Below are positions 27,056 to 36,520 of a stretch of DNA of 64,000 nucleotides, in pieces. The notes beneath the pieces are model-generated. The model searched no databases and was not told the origin of the DNA. It saw only the letters and a list, made by a program, of their open reading frames with translations. Location of the stretch: assembly GCA_963692465.1 (NCBI GenBank), contig OY829943.1:2728001-2792000 (forward strand). Reading direction: 5' to 3'. How positions within the stretch are numbered: the stretch's first letter is position 1; every line of letters begins with the position of its first letter. The DNA is from JAUZOB01 sp963692465 (GTDB lineage Bacteria; Bacteroidota; Bacteroidia; Bacteroidales; Prolixibacteraceae). Made by a program: the position numbers and the translations under genes.

Positions 27056-28141
27056 ATGTTACTAATGATTTCTTTGTCAGACATTACCCAGTGGATTCAT
27101 CAGATGTTGTTCCAGTATTTGAACGGGACGCTTGCTTATGGAATAGAGCTGGTTCTTGCTGGAGTTGCTGTAATTGTTTTAGTGATAGTTATGGCAATTA
27201 TAATGATATATGCCGAGAGAAAATTTGCGGGTCACTTCCAAATGCGCTATGGACCTAACCGGGTTGGTAAATGGGGATTACTGCAGGCTTTTGCTGACGT
27301 TCTAAAATTGGTGCTAAAAGAGTGTGTTACACCGAAGAATGCAGATAAAAAAATGTTTGCATTGGCTCCAATTATTATCACAACGGTAAGTTTTCTTGCT
27401 TTTGCTCCTTTTTGTTTTTCCAAAGGAATTCAGCTTTGGGACATTAATGTGGGTGTTTTTTACGTTACCGCTATTTCTTCACTTTCCGTTATCGGAATAT
27501 TGATGGGAGGCTGGGCTAGTAATAATAAGTATTCATTACTAGGAGCTCTTCGTAGTGGTGCACAGATTGTGAGTTATGAATTATCAGCCGGACTATCTCT
27601 TGCTGTTATTATCATGATGAGTGGTAGTATGAGTATGAGTGGCATTATTAATGCTCAGTCAGACGGATGGTGGATTTTGAAAGGACACATTCCTGTTATT
27701 ATTGCTTTTGTAATTCATGTCATAGCCAGTACGGCTGAAGCGAATCGTTCGCCATTTGATTTGGCCGAAGGAGAGCAGGAGTTGACCGGAGGGTATCACA
27801 CTGAATATTCGGGGATGCAGTTTGCTATGTTCTTTTTATCGGAATATACCAATATGTTTATTTTGGCCATGCTGAATATTACGTTATTCCTTGGAGGATG
27901 GATGCCTTTTCATATTCCTGGTTTTGTCGCATTTAACCATGTGATGGATTTCATTCCGGGAGTTGTCTGGTTCTTTGGGAAAACATTTTTTATTCTCTAT
28001 ATGATGATTTGGTTCAGATGGACATTCCCAAGACTTAGAATTGATAAACTGCTGAAGCTGGAATGGAAATACCTTTTACCAATAAGTATTGTTAACCTGT
28101 TAGTTGCATCATTTATTATGCTAGTGGGGTGGCATTTCTAA
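27056..28141 (+). CDS. nuoH: Complex I membrane subunit H
   Basis: A 361-residue inner-membrane protein with about eight helices. Diagnostic loops: AERKFAGHFQMRYGPNRVGK (~55) and ASTAEANRSPFDLAEGEQEL (~223) followed by HTEYSGMQFAMFFL. NuoH forms the quinone channel and joins the peripheral and membrane arms. The start is ATG 27056, 11 bases after nuoD. Confidence 0.97.
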   Translation: MLLMISLSDITQWIHQMLFQYLNGTLAYGIELVLAGVAVIVLVIVMAIIMIYAERKFAGHFQMRYGPNRVGKWGLLQAFADVLKLVLKECVTPKNADKKMFALAPIIITTVSFLAFAPFCFSKGIQLWDINVGVFYVTAISSLSVIGILMGGWASNNKYSLLGALRSGAQIVSYELSAGLSLAVIIMMSGSMSMSGIINAQSDGWWILKGHIPVIIAFVIHVIASTAEANRSPFDLAEGEQELTGGYHTEYSGMQFAMFFLSEYTNMFILAMLNITLFLGGWMPFHIPGFVAFNHVMDFIPGVVWFFGKTFFILYMMIWFRWTFPRLRIDKLLKLEWKYLLPISIVNLLVASFIMLVGWHF

Positions 28142-28155
28142 AAAAAAACGAGGCA

Positions 28156-28638
28156 ATGAAAAGTATATATAGATATTTCTACAACATTTTCCACGGGTTC
28201 TATTCATTATGGACCGGCTTGATGACCACTGGGTATTACCTGGTTCATCCGAAGGAGATTCTTACCCAGGAGTATCCGGATAACAGAGATACTACTCTTT
28301 ATATCGCAGAGCGTTTCCATGGAGAAGTGGTTATGCCTCATGACGAGAATAATGAGCATAACTGCACCGGTTGCTCTATTTGTCAGATGAATTGTCCGAA
28401 TGGGTCAATAGAGGTTAAGACCGAAACCATAGAGACTCCTGACGGTAAGAAAAAAAGAATTTTGAAAACATGGACCTATCATCTTGGAATGTGTTCGTTG
28501 TGTGGCTTTTGCGTGGATGCTTGTCCGAGCGATGCAATTAAAATGAGTAATCATTTCGAGCATGCAGCTTATACGAAAGATGTTTTTGATAGGGTACTGA
28601 ACAAACCTGGTTCCAAACTTAAAACAAAAGAGAAATGA
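28156..28638 (+). CDS. nuoI: Complex I subunit I (two 4Fe-4S ferredoxin domain)
   Basis: A 160-residue protein. The ATG at 28156 (MKSIYRYFYNIFHG) is preferred; a GTG at 28129 would overlap the nuoH end. Two CxxCxxCxxxCP motifs are present: NCTGCSICQMNCPNGSI (~75) and MCSLCGFCVDACPSDAI (~115), which bind clusters N6a and N6b. With NuoEFG missing, NuoI is the likely entry-side electron carrier exposed to an external donor. The stop overlaps nuoJ by 4 bases. Confidence 0.96.
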   Translation: MKSIYRYFYNIFHGFYSLWTGLMTTGYYLVHPKEILTQEYPDNRDTTLYIAERFHGEVVMPHDENNEHNCTGCSICQMNCPNGSIEVKTETIETPDGKKKRILKTWTYHLGMCSLCGFCVDACPSDAIKMSNHFEHAAYTKDVFDRVLNKPGSKLKTKEK

Positions 28639-29147
28639 GCGCAGAGACAATTATATTTTATATTTTGGGTGTTTTGACCGTTGTTTTTGGTGCCTTAACA
28701 ATATTTTCCCGTAAGATCTTTCATGCAGCAGTCTATTTGTTATTCTCTTTGTTGAGCATTGCAGGGATTTACCTGTTGATGAAAATGGATTTTATTGCAG
28801 TGCTTCAGGTTATGATTTATGTAGGGGGAATTGTCGTATTGATCATCTTCTCAATATTTCTGACGCACAATTCAGGAGAGGATTTGGCACTAGCACACCT
28901 TAAAAGATATGTATGGGGTGGAATTCTTGCCGTACTGGGTCTGGGAATGACTACATGGATTATACTTCATAACACATTTGTTGCGACCAAGCAAGCGGCT
29001 GTTGATTCATCGGTACACAATATCGGTTATCAGATGATTGATGTTCAGCATCATGGTTATGTATATCCATTTGAAATTGTCAGTTTTTTAATTCTGGCTG
29101 CTTTGGTTGGATGTATTGTTATTGCAGTTAAAGATAAAAAAGACTAA
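28635..29147 (+). CDS. nuoJ: Complex I membrane subunit J
   Basis: A 170-residue protein with five predicted helices. The pattern VFGALTIFSRKIFHAAVYLL and DFIAVLQVMIYVGGIVVLII is the NuoJ signature. Part of the proton-pumping membrane arm. Starts on the ATGA overlap with nuoI. Confidence 0.95.
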   Translation: MSAETIIFYILGVLTVVFGALTIFSRKIFHAAVYLLFSLLSIAGIYLLMKMDFIAVLQVMIYVGGIVVLIIFSIFLTHNSGEDLALAHLKRYVWGGILAVLGLGMTTWIILHNTFVATKQAAVDSSVHNIGYQMIDVQHHGYVYPFEIVSFLILAALVGCIVIAVKDKKD

Positions 29148-29152
29148 ATACT

Positions 29153-29467
29153 ATGGAACAAGTACCATTGGAACATGTGCTTATCTTGAGTTCGATATTG
29201 TTCTTTTTAGGCATATTGGGATTTTTTACCCGTCGTAACATGATTACGATCCTAATGTCGATTGAGCTAATTCTGAATAGCGTAAATATCAATTTTATCG
29301 CGTTTAACAGTTACCTCTTTCCTCATAAACTTGACGGCATCTTTTTTACATTGTTTATCATTGCTGTTGCGGCGTCTGAAGTGTCGATTGCAGTGGCAAT
29401 AATTATCAATATATACCGCAAGTTCAATAAAATAGATATTGAAGATACAGACACGATGAAATATTAG
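29153..29467 (+). CDS. nuoK: Complex I membrane subunit K
   Basis: A 104-residue, three-helix protein (MrpC-like). The motif GFFTRRNMITILMSIELILN (~25) carries the conserved Glu, and AVAASEVSIAVAIIINIYR (~65) the second one, both in the proton path. Confidence 0.95.
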   Translation: MEQVPLEHVLILSSILFFLGILGFFTRRNMITILMSIELILNSVNINFIAFNSYLFPHKLDGIFFTLFIIAVAASEVSIAVAIIINIYRKFNKIDIEDTDTMKY

Positions 29468-29470
29468 ACT

Positions 29471-31402
29471 ATGAATTCTGATTTCTACGCATTACTAATA
29501 TTACTGTTGCCTTTGCTAAGTTTCCTTTTTATTGGAATAGCTGGGCGAAAGCTATCGGCGGAGGTTGCTATTGCCGTTGGATGCTTTTCATTAATTGTTT
29601 CATTAATTTGCTCGATAGGAGTCGCTTTTGACTATTTTATGGTTAAAGGGCCGGTGGGAGGTATTTATTTACCCCATATCGCAGCAAAATTTGAATGGCT
29701 TAAATTCTCTTCTGGTAAGTCAATAGATATGGGGCTTCTTATTGATCCCATTTCGGTGATGATGTTACTGGTGATTAACGGAGTTTCAGCAATGGTCCAT
29801 ATTTTTAGCATTGGATATATGAAAGGGGAGGAAAGAATAAGAACTTATTATTCTTTCTTATCTCTGTTTACATTTTCGATGTTGGGACTGGTTTTATCGA
29901 CTAATATTTTTCAGATGTATATTTTCTGGGAATTAGTAGGTATTTCGTCTTTCCTTTTAATCGGTTTCTTTTATCAAAAACCATCGGCGATTGCGGCAGC
30001 CAAAAAGGCTTTTATTGTGACCCGGTTTGCTGATTTTGGTTTTTTAATAGGAATTTTGATATTAGGAAGTGGAGCGAATACTTTTGATTTTCTAACGATT
30101 ATTGACCGTCTTACTCATCCGGGCGTTCCGTTGACCTCCTTAACGACAACTGGTTTCCTTGGTATTTCTGCTTTAACATGGGGGCTTTCATTGGTCTTTG
30201 TGGGAGGTGCAGGAAAGTCAGCTATGTTTCCGTTCCATATTTGGTTACCGGATGCAATGGAAGGTCCGACTCCTGTTTCTGCATTGATCCATGCAGCGAC
30301 GATGGTTGTTGCCGGTGTCTTTCTTGTTGCCCGTTTATTTCCGATTTATGCTATTTCGGCACCGGAAGTATTGCAGGGAATTGGTTATATCGGAGCTTTT
30401 ACCGCTTTATTTGCAGCAGTGATTGCCTGTACACAAACCGATATCAAGAAGGTTTTGGCTTATTCGACTATTTCGCAGATTGGATATATGATGTTTGCAC
30501 TAGGAGTTTCGAGATGGGGCAAAGGGATGGATGAAGGTTTTACCGGGTCTATGTTTCACTTATTTACTCATGCATTTTTTAAAGCATTACTTTTCCTTTG
30601 TGCCGGGGCAATTATTCATGCCGTTAAGAGTAACGAGATGAATAAAATGGGAGGTCTTCGCAAATCGATGCCGATTACTCATATTACTTTTTTGCTGGCC
30701 TGTCTTGCAATTGCAGGAATCCCGCCGTTTGCAGGATTCTTCAGTAAGGAAGCAATCCTTTCTGCTGCAGCTCATGGGAATGCGTTAGTTTACTATATCG
30801 GGTTACTTACTGCCGGATTAACCAGTTTCTATATGTTCCGTTTGTATTTTAATATTTTTTGGAGCAAACCGGTTGATGCCTCAGCACATAATCATGAAAA
30901 AGGACAATGGGCAATGATGATTCCATTGATTGTTCTTGCATTGGGAGCTGTTTTTGCCGGACTTATTCCTTTTGGAAAATATGTGAGTGCTACTGGAGAA
31001 GCTCTTTCGTTATCTGTTCATTTGAGTTCTTCAATTCTTCCTGTTCTTCTGGCTGTTATTGGTATTGTTATTGCATGTTGGTTGTACGCTAAGAAAAGTG
31101 ATGTTCCGGACAGAATTGCTAAGGGACTGGGTAATTTTTATCAGTTTGCCTATCACAAGTTCCTGATCGATGAACTCTATTTGTTTGTTACCAAAAGAAT
31201 TATCTTCAACCTCATAGGACGACCTGCTGCATGGATTGACCGCAATATTGTGGATGGAATGGTGCAACGGACCGCAACTTCAACAACAACTGTTGCAAAT
31301 GCTATTAAAGGAATTCAGTCTGGAAAACTTCAGAGCTATGTGATGTATTTCCTTGGTGGCGTGATTGTTTTGGTTTTATTAATACTGATTAAATTTTTAT
31401 AA
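29471..31402 (+). CDS. nuoL: Complex I antiporter-like subunit L
   Basis: A 643-residue protein with about 16 helices. Signatures include YIFWELVGISSFLLIGFFY (~156), GGAGKSAMFPFHIWLPDAME (~246), IHAATMVVAGVFLVARL (~274) and the lateral-helix C-terminal extension. It is the distal proton-translocating subunit. Shares antiporter core with NuoM and NuoN that follow. Starts 3 bases after nuoK. Confidence 0.97.
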   Translation: MNSDFYALLILLLPLLSFLFIGIAGRKLSAEVAIAVGCFSLIVSLICSIGVAFDYFMVKGPVGGIYLPHIAAKFEWLKFSSGKSIDMGLLIDPISVMMLLVINGVSAMVHIFSIGYMKGEERIRTYYSFLSLFTFSMLGLVLSTNIFQMYIFWELVGISSFLLIGFFYQKPSAIAAAKKAFIVTRFADFGFLIGILILGSGANTFDFLTIIDRLTHPGVPLTSLTTTGFLGISALTWGLSLVFVGGAGKSAMFPFHIWLPDAMEGPTPVSALIHAATMVVAGVFLVARLFPIYAISAPEVLQGIGYIGAFTALFAAVIACTQTDIKKVLAYSTISQIGYMMFALGVSRWGKGMDEGFTGSMFHLFTHAFFKALLFLCAGAIIHAVKSNEMNKMGGLRKSMPITHITFLLACLAIAGIPPFAGFFSKEAILSAAAHGNALVYYIGLLTAGLTSFYMFRLYFNIFWSKPVDASAHNHEKGQWAMMIPLIVLALGAVFAGLIPFGKYVSATGEALSLSVHLSSSILPVLLAVIGIVIACWLYAKKSDVPDRIAKGLGNFYQFAYHKFLIDELYLFVTKRIIFNLIGRPAAWIDRNIVDGMVQRTATSTTTVANAIKGIQSGKLQSYVMYFLGGVIVLVLLILIKFL

Positions 31403-31405
31403 TTG

Positions 31406-32899
31406 ATGAGTATCTTAACGTTATTAATAATTGTCCCCATTATCACTTCTCTTTTATTATTAATCCCGAAAAGTGATAAATGCGTAAAATTAATCGCGCT
31501 GATTGGAAGTGTCATTCAGGTGGGTTTGACCGGATATATAACTTATCTCTATATTGCGATGAGATCGGCTGGCGTTAAAGGCCAGATGTTATTCGAAGGC
31601 TGTAATGCATGGTTTTCTACTTTGAATATTAATTTCCATGTTGGAGCGGATGGTATTTCTCTTGCGATGATGTTACTGACTTCAATTGTCGTACTGGCGG
31701 GAGTCTTAGTTTCGTGGAATATCCAAAAACAGGTTAAAGAGTTTTTCTTTTTTCTGTTGTTGTTGAGTGCCGGAGCTTTCGGCTTCTTTATGTCGCTCGA
31801 TTTGTTTATGATGTTCTTCTTTCTGGAAATGGCCGTTGTTCCGAAATACATGTTGATCGGAATGTGGGGTAGTGGAAAAAAGGAGGCAAATGCCATGAAG
31901 TTGGCTTTGATGCTGATGGCAGGATCGACTTTGGTCTTTTTGGGCATTGCCGGCACCTATTTTGCTTCCGGATATTATTGCCATCACAGTACCTGGAGTA
32001 TTCTGGAACTGGCACAGATGCATTTTCCGGCTGAAGTTCAGCGGTTACTTTATATCCTCATTTTTGTTGGGTTCGGAGTTTTTACTGCAATGTTTCCATT
32101 TCATACATGGGCCCCGGATGGACACTCTTCCGCGCCGACAGCAGCTTCAATGTTTCTTGCCGGTATATCGATGAAGTTGGGAGGTTATGGTTGCCTTAGG
32201 GTCGCTACTTATCTGATGCCGACAGCAGCGAAAGAGTTATCCTGGATTTTTATTATCCTTGCGACGATAGCGATTATTTACGGTGCTTTTGCGACTTTGA
32301 TGCAGAAAGACCTCAAGTATATGAACGCATACTCCTCGGTTAGTCATTGTGGATTTGTTATTTTGGCCATCGCCATGCTAACCAAGACTGCTTTTACCGG
32401 TGCGGTGATGCAGATGGTTTCTCATGGGTTGATGACTGCTCTCTTCTTTGCCGCAATTGGGATGATTTATGATCGTACCCATACGAGGATGATGGATCAG
32501 CTCGGGGGGATGTTAAAACAATTGCCGTTTATTAGTACCGCGTTTATTATTGCAGGACTTTGTTCGCTGGGCCTTCCTGGTTTTAGTGGTTTTGTTTCTG
32601 AGATGACTATTTTTATGGGATCGTGGGAAAATGCAGGGATGTTTTACCGGGTCGCAACGATATTGGCTTGTTCTTCGATTGTAGTAACCGCTGTTTATAT
32701 TTTAAGAGCAATTGGAAAATCAATCTGGGGAGTAATAACGAATAAGGATTACTTATTGCTTAAGGATGCTACCTGGAGTGAAAAGACAGCAGCCATAGTG
32801 TTAATCCTTGGTATCGTGTTTGTCGGTGTTGCGCCATTTTGGCTCATTCGACTGATTGAACCCGACGTTCAGTATATAATAAATAGAATTACATTCTAA
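31406..32899 (+). CDS. nuoM: Complex I antiporter-like subunit M
   Basis: A 497-residue protein with about 14 helices. The ATG at 31406 follows the nuoL stop by 3 bases; a TTG two codons-worth earlier is not needed. Signatures: MMFFFLEMAVVPKYMLIGMW (~137, conserved Glu), FPFHTWAPDGHSSAPTAASM (~228) and LQKDLKYMNAYSSVSHCGF-like segment (~300). Proton-pumping subunit of the membrane arm. Confidence 0.97.
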   Translation: MSILTLLIIVPIITSLLLLIPKSDKCVKLIALIGSVIQVGLTGYITYLYIAMRSAGVKGQMLFEGCNAWFSTLNINFHVGADGISLAMMLLTSIVVLAGVLVSWNIQKQVKEFFFFLLLLSAGAFGFFMSLDLFMMFFFLEMAVVPKYMLIGMWGSGKKEANAMKLALMLMAGSTLVFLGIAGTYFASGYYCHHSTWSILELAQMHFPAEVQRLLYILIFVGFGVFTAMFPFHTWAPDGHSSAPTAASMFLAGISMKLGGYGCLRVATYLMPTAAKELSWIFIILATIAIIYGAFATLMQKDLKYMNAYSSVSHCGFVILAIAMLTKTAFTGAVMQMVSHGLMTALFFAAIGMIYDRTHTRMMDQLGGMLKQLPFISTAFIIAGLCSLGLPGFSGFVSEMTIFMGSWENAGMFYRVATILACSSIVVTAVYILRAIGKSIWGVITNKDYLLLKDATWSEKTAAIVLILGIVFVGVAPFWLIRLIEPDVQYIINRITF

Positions 32900-32917
32900 T
32901 AAGAAAAACATTGAGTG

Positions 32918-34324
32918 ATGATTAACGAAACGTTATTACTACTCCGGTCTGAAGCAATTCTCTGTATTCTGATTTTTATTCTTTTTATCCTGAATCTTAC
33001 CAATGTGGATAAGAAGTCGGGAAGATTTCTGCATATTGTCAATGGGTTATTACTTGTTAACTTTATTGTAGGTTTTCTGCCTATTCCAGAAGGTTCGGCT
33101 TTTCAGGGGTTCTTCAGAACGACCGGAATTATTGTATTAGAAAAAAACATTCTCAATTTGGGCGTATTGCTCATCTCGCTGTCGGCACATAATTGGGTCG
33201 CAGAATCTAAGAAAGCAGTGGAATATTATATTCTGATGCTTTCCAGTTTACTGGGAATGTTTGTCATGTTATCCAGTGGTCATATTCTGGTTCTTTATCT
33301 GGGACTGGAGCTTTCATCCTTACCGATGGCGGCGTTGGCTGCATTAAACACGAATAGTTTGAAGTCGTCTGAAGCCGGAGTGAAATATATCCTTTCCTCC
33401 TCGTTTTCAACAGGAATAACTCTTTTTGGTATTTCCTTGTTATACGGTGCTGTTGGTGATTTGAGTTTCCAGGCTATTTCACAGAATTTGCATCCGAGTG
33501 CTTTGTCACTGATGGCTTGTATCTTCATGCTTAGTGGTTTTTGCTTTAAAATATCGGCGGTCCCATTCCATTTTTGGACGGCAGATGTATTTGAAGGAGC
33601 GCCGACTTCCATCTCGAATTATTTTGCAGTTATCTCAAAAGGAGCAGGAATTTTTGTTCTTATGACTATTTTATATAGTTTATTTAAGAATATAACAGCG
33701 GCATGGCTTTATGTGGTTGTGATTCTTGCAACACTGAGTATGACGGTAGGAAACCTTTTTGCTCTACGACAGAATAATTTCAAACGATTTCTGGCTTTTT
33801 CCTCTATTTCGCAGATTGGGTTTGTTATGGTGGGCGTTACTGCTGCTTCAAAAGCAGGAATTGACTCTGTTATTTATTTCGTAGTTATCTACCTGCTTAG
33901 CAATATCGCTTTATTTAGTGTGAGTGAAGCGATATCTAATAAGACTGGGAAAGAAAATATTTCAGATCTGAAGGGATTGTATAAAACGAATCCTGCATTT
34001 GCCATTGCGATGACGATTGCTCTGTTTTCTCTTGGTGGGGTTCCTCCGACTGCCGGATTCTTTGGTAAGTTATTTTTACTGACTTCTGGTCTTGGAGCCG
34101 GAATGTATATTCTGCTTGCTATTGCCGGAATTAACATGGTTGTATCTCTTTATAATTATCTGCGGATTGTTAAAGCCTTATTTATTGACAAAGAAGAGGC
34201 AACTCTTCCTTCTGTAAAGGGGAACTGGCAAGTTCGAACTGTCTTATTGGTTTGTGCTTGTGGTATTATTGCACTTACTTTTTCGGGCGGACTTTACCAT
34301 TTTATTGATTCGCTTCATTTCTAA
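32918..34324 (+). CDS. nuoN: Complex I antiporter-like subunit N
   Basis: A 468-residue protein with about 14 helices. Signatures: LVLYLGLELSSLPMAALAAL (~128), SGFCFKISAVPFHFWTADVF (~207), NNFKRFLAFSSISQIGFVMV (~288) and GGVPPTAGFFGKLFLL (~371). ATG at 32918 is taken; GTG at 32915 is equally placed. Last gene of the operon, followed by a perfect terminator. Confidence 0.96.
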   Translation: MINETLLLLRSEAILCILIFILFILNLTNVDKKSGRFLHIVNGLLLVNFIVGFLPIPEGSAFQGFFRTTGIIVLEKNILNLGVLLISLSAHNWVAESKKAVEYYILMLSSLLGMFVMLSSGHILVLYLGLELSSLPMAALAALNTNSLKSSEAGVKYILSSSFSTGITLFGISLLYGAVGDLSFQAISQNLHPSALSLMACIFMLSGFCFKISAVPFHFWTADVFEGAPTSISNYFAVISKGAGIFVLMTILYSLFKNITAAWLYVVVILATLSMTVGNLFALRQNNFKRFLAFSSISQIGFVMVGVTAASKAGIDSVIYFVVIYLLSNIALFSVSEAISNKTGKENISDLKGLYKTNPAFAIAMTIALFSLGGVPPTAGFFGKLFLLTSGLGAGMYILLAIAGINMVVSLYNYLRIVKALFIDKEEATLPSVKGNWQVRTVLLVCACGIIALTFSGGLYHFIDSLHF

Positions 34325-34350
34325 GTAACGATTGTTATTCTAGATAAGTA

Positions 34351-34388
34351 AAAACGGGCGACAGATTGAATCTGTCGCCCGTTTTACT
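34351..34388. terminator. Bidirectional terminator after nuoN
   Basis: Perfect 15-bp stem AAAACGGGCGACAGA / TCTGTCGCCCGTTTT with a 5-base loop; A-run on one side and T-run on the other make it work for both nuoN and the converging esterase gene. Confidence 0.93.
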
Positions 34389-34443
34389 TTGATGTTTTGT
34401 GACCGCTTCCGTTTCGGAAGTTTTAGATTTTCAATGAAGGAAT

Positions 34444-35136
34444 CTAATTGGGATTTAATGCACTCTTTATTGCTTCCTGAACAAGTGGAGCCATTATTTT
34501 ATAGCCAGCTTCATTGGGGTGAACGCCATCTTTGGTATATTCGGATTGCATCCCTTTTCGTTCATCAACCAATGATGAATAATAATCAAGATATATGAAA
34601 TTGTTTTCTTTTGCATAGTTTTTAATCCATGCGTTTAATGAAACAATCTTTTCTGCAGGATTAAGACCAGGCTTCCATGGATAGTCAAAAACGGGAAGAA
34701 CAGAAGAAAGGATTACTTTGATTCCATGAGCATTAGCCAGTTCAGCCATTGAGGCTAAATTGTCTTCGATCATTTCAAGTGTTGAAGGGCCCGTGTTTCC
34801 CGCAATATCGTTAGTCCCAGCCAGTATAACCACAATGCTTGGATTAAGATTGATTACATCTTGTCTGAATCGAATTAACATCTGAGGAGTTGTTTGCCCG
34901 CTAATCCCTCGATTGATGTACGCATTCTTTGAAAAAAAATCAGGGCAAGTGTTGATCCACCCTTCAGTGATAGAATTCCCCATAAAAACGACTCTGTTTT
35001 CGTCTTTAGGCATTGTTGTCAATTTCGCGTTTTCTTCTTTAAATCGAGCCAAATTGGGCCAATCCTGAGCTTGAGCGAGCTGTCCCCAGAGTATAGAACA
35101 TATACTCAGGAGAAAAATCCATTTTATTTTTTTCAT
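34444..35136 (-). CDS. Secreted SGNH/GDSL-family esterase
   Basis: A 230-residue protein with signal peptide (cleavage after AQAQ). Block I VVFMGNSITEGW (~48), block II NRGISGQTTPQML (~74), block III ILAGTNDIAGN (~105) and block V KDGVHPNEAGY (~211) give the Ser-Gly-Asn-His set of PAF-acetylhydrolase/lysophospholipase-like SGNH hydrolases. Often an acylated-sugar esterase in Bacteroidota. Stands alone, convergent with the nuo operon. Natural ester substrate unknown. Confidence 0.9.
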   Translation of the reverse strand: MKKIKWIFLLSICSILWGQLAQAQDWPNLARFKEENAKLTTMPKDENRVVFMGNSITEGWINTCPDFFSKNAYINRGISGQTTPQMLIRFRQDVINLNPSIVVILAGTNDIAGNTGPSTLEMIEDNLASMAELANAHGIKVILSSVLPVFDYPWKPGLNPAEKIVSLNAWIKNYAKENNFIYLDYYSSLVDERKGMQSEYTKDGVHPNEAGYKIMAPLVQEAIKSALNPN

Positions 35137-35558
35137 ATTATTAGTATTTAAAAAAATTGAGTTCCCATTCTAAATGTGAGTGTGTTGTTGCGTTTTTAAC
35201 TAGTCGGGAATCATTTATACTATTAGTCCGACCTGTTTAAGTAGAAATATTATTTCTATATCTAAGATAAAATCATTCTTTAGGTAAAGAAAAAAATAAA
35301 AATTGGAATAAAGAAATATGTCTTAACTCTTATATCATGAGTCTCTCGATGTTTTGTTTGCAAATTAAAGGTGTGGTCGAAATTATTGAGTGATTATTGT
35401 CTGTGAATAATGTAGAGTGGCTGACAGATCGAAACGGGTGGGTGAAACGTGAAAGTTGATGAACCGACTATGATTTTAGAAGCGACTATTGCATGGATAA
35501 TAGATTTTGCGTATACTTGCAGCCGAATTAAGCATGTATGCAGAGCGGATACATTCAT
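35137..35558. other. Intergenic stretch before tRNA-Glu, nothing recognised
   Basis: About 420 AT-rich bases holding the upstream region of the SGNH gene and of the tRNA. No coding frame; a frame at 35449-35742 runs straight through the tRNA and its terminator and is not credible. Confidence 0.5.
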
Positions 35559-35631
35559 GACGCGCTCCTCTAAATGGTTAGGAGATCAGATTCTCAATCT
35601 GAAAATAGCAGTTCAATCCTGCTGCGCGTTA
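35559..35631 (+). tRNA. tRNA-Glu (anticodon CTC)
   Basis: A full cloverleaf can be drawn: 7-bp acceptor GACGCGC / GCGCGTT, D-stem CTCT / GGAG with GG in the loop, anticodon stem TCAGA / TCTGA around loop TTCTCAA, T-stem AGCAG / CTGCT with loop TTCAATC, discriminator A, no encoded CCA. Glu identity features are present: U11-A24, U13-G22 with A46, and a 4-base variable loop lacking base 47. The acceptor begins with a G-U pair, which is weak. A terminator-like hairpin follows at once. The decoded codon is GAG. Confidence 0.82.
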
Positions 35632-35643
35632 CTTTTCCTTTTC

Positions 35644-35671
35644 AATGGAGCCTTTCTGGTTCCATTTTTTA
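35644..35671 (+). terminator. Terminator after tRNA-Glu
   Basis: Nine-bp stem AATGGAGCC / GGTTCCATT (one G-U pair), loop TTTCT, followed by TTTTA; 12 bases after the tRNA. Confidence 0.75.
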
Positions 35672-36353
35672 TTTCTAGTGACTTTACGGAAATTACAGAA
35701 CCCTTGGAATTGTATAAAAATATCCGAGTTGGTTTAGTCTAATCTAAAAGCGGATCAAAATGTATAAATGTTGTCTCATTTTGTAGTGTATGGTAAATGC
35801 GTTGCTATGATTGCCATATTTCATCTTCTTTTCGAATGATAAAATAAATTTTTGTTCTTGTGTTGTAAAGCAGTTTTTGTCTTTTTTTCTAAAATGACAT
35901 AAGAATTGTATTGCAGCGGAATGCCTTTGTTTTTGTGGGTTTTATCACTTTTTAATCTATTGGAAACATTAAAGTAAAAAAAATCATAAACAAGGTCACA
36001 TAAATTTAATAAAATACAAATGTGTTTGTGTTGGTAATTTTATTCATTTGTCTGTTAATTTATAAATGAATCAAAATGTATATAAGCATAGATTTTATTC
36101 TTATGAGATAATTTGCAGGTTTATCCTGTCGAATGTGTTCTTTTTTGTCTGTTAATGTATTTGTTAGTAGTGTTTTATGTTTTAATCTTGCTGGTGTTTA
36201 TAAAATACAATCTTGATTTCTATAAAAAGTAAGGAAGATCCAATTCAATTGATTTTAGTGGATTGCCAAATTAAAAATAAGAACTATGGGTAGAGTATAT
36301 ATTCTTTAAAATGAATAAAATGCATTGATAAAATAAAAAAAATAAAAAATGAT
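35672..36353. other. Long AT-rich spacer upstream of the large SusCD locus
   Basis: About 680 bases of very AT-rich sequence with no coding frame and no RNA gene recognised. It may hold binding sites for a regulator of the locus; none stands out. Confidence 0.5.
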
Positions 36354-36385
36354 GTTGCAAATAATAAAAAGGTAGCGTATATTTA
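36354..36385 (+). promoter_or_regulatory. Candidate promoter of the large SusCD locus
   Basis: GTTG (36354-36357), 20 bases, TATATTTA (36378-36385): each box is one base off the Bacteroidetes consensus TTTG-N20-TAnnTTTG. It would give a leader of about 130 bases before the ATG at 36521. Confidence 0.4.
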
Positions 36386-36520
36386 CTCTTGCTGTAATTC
36401 GAATCTTAATTGACCATACAATGACGCTATTGTTGAGGTTAAAGAGATAGTATAAAGCAGGATTCAGCGTTGGGGAGAGTAAGAATTTTTAACTATATAA
36501 CCATATCTAAATTTAAAATT

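Noticed and set aside
31549..31956. Antisense frames within nuoM
   Set aside because: Low-complexity shadows of a membrane-protein gene.
35449..35742. A 97-codon frame covering tRNA-Glu
   Set aside because: It reads straight through a full tRNA and terminator, so it is chance.
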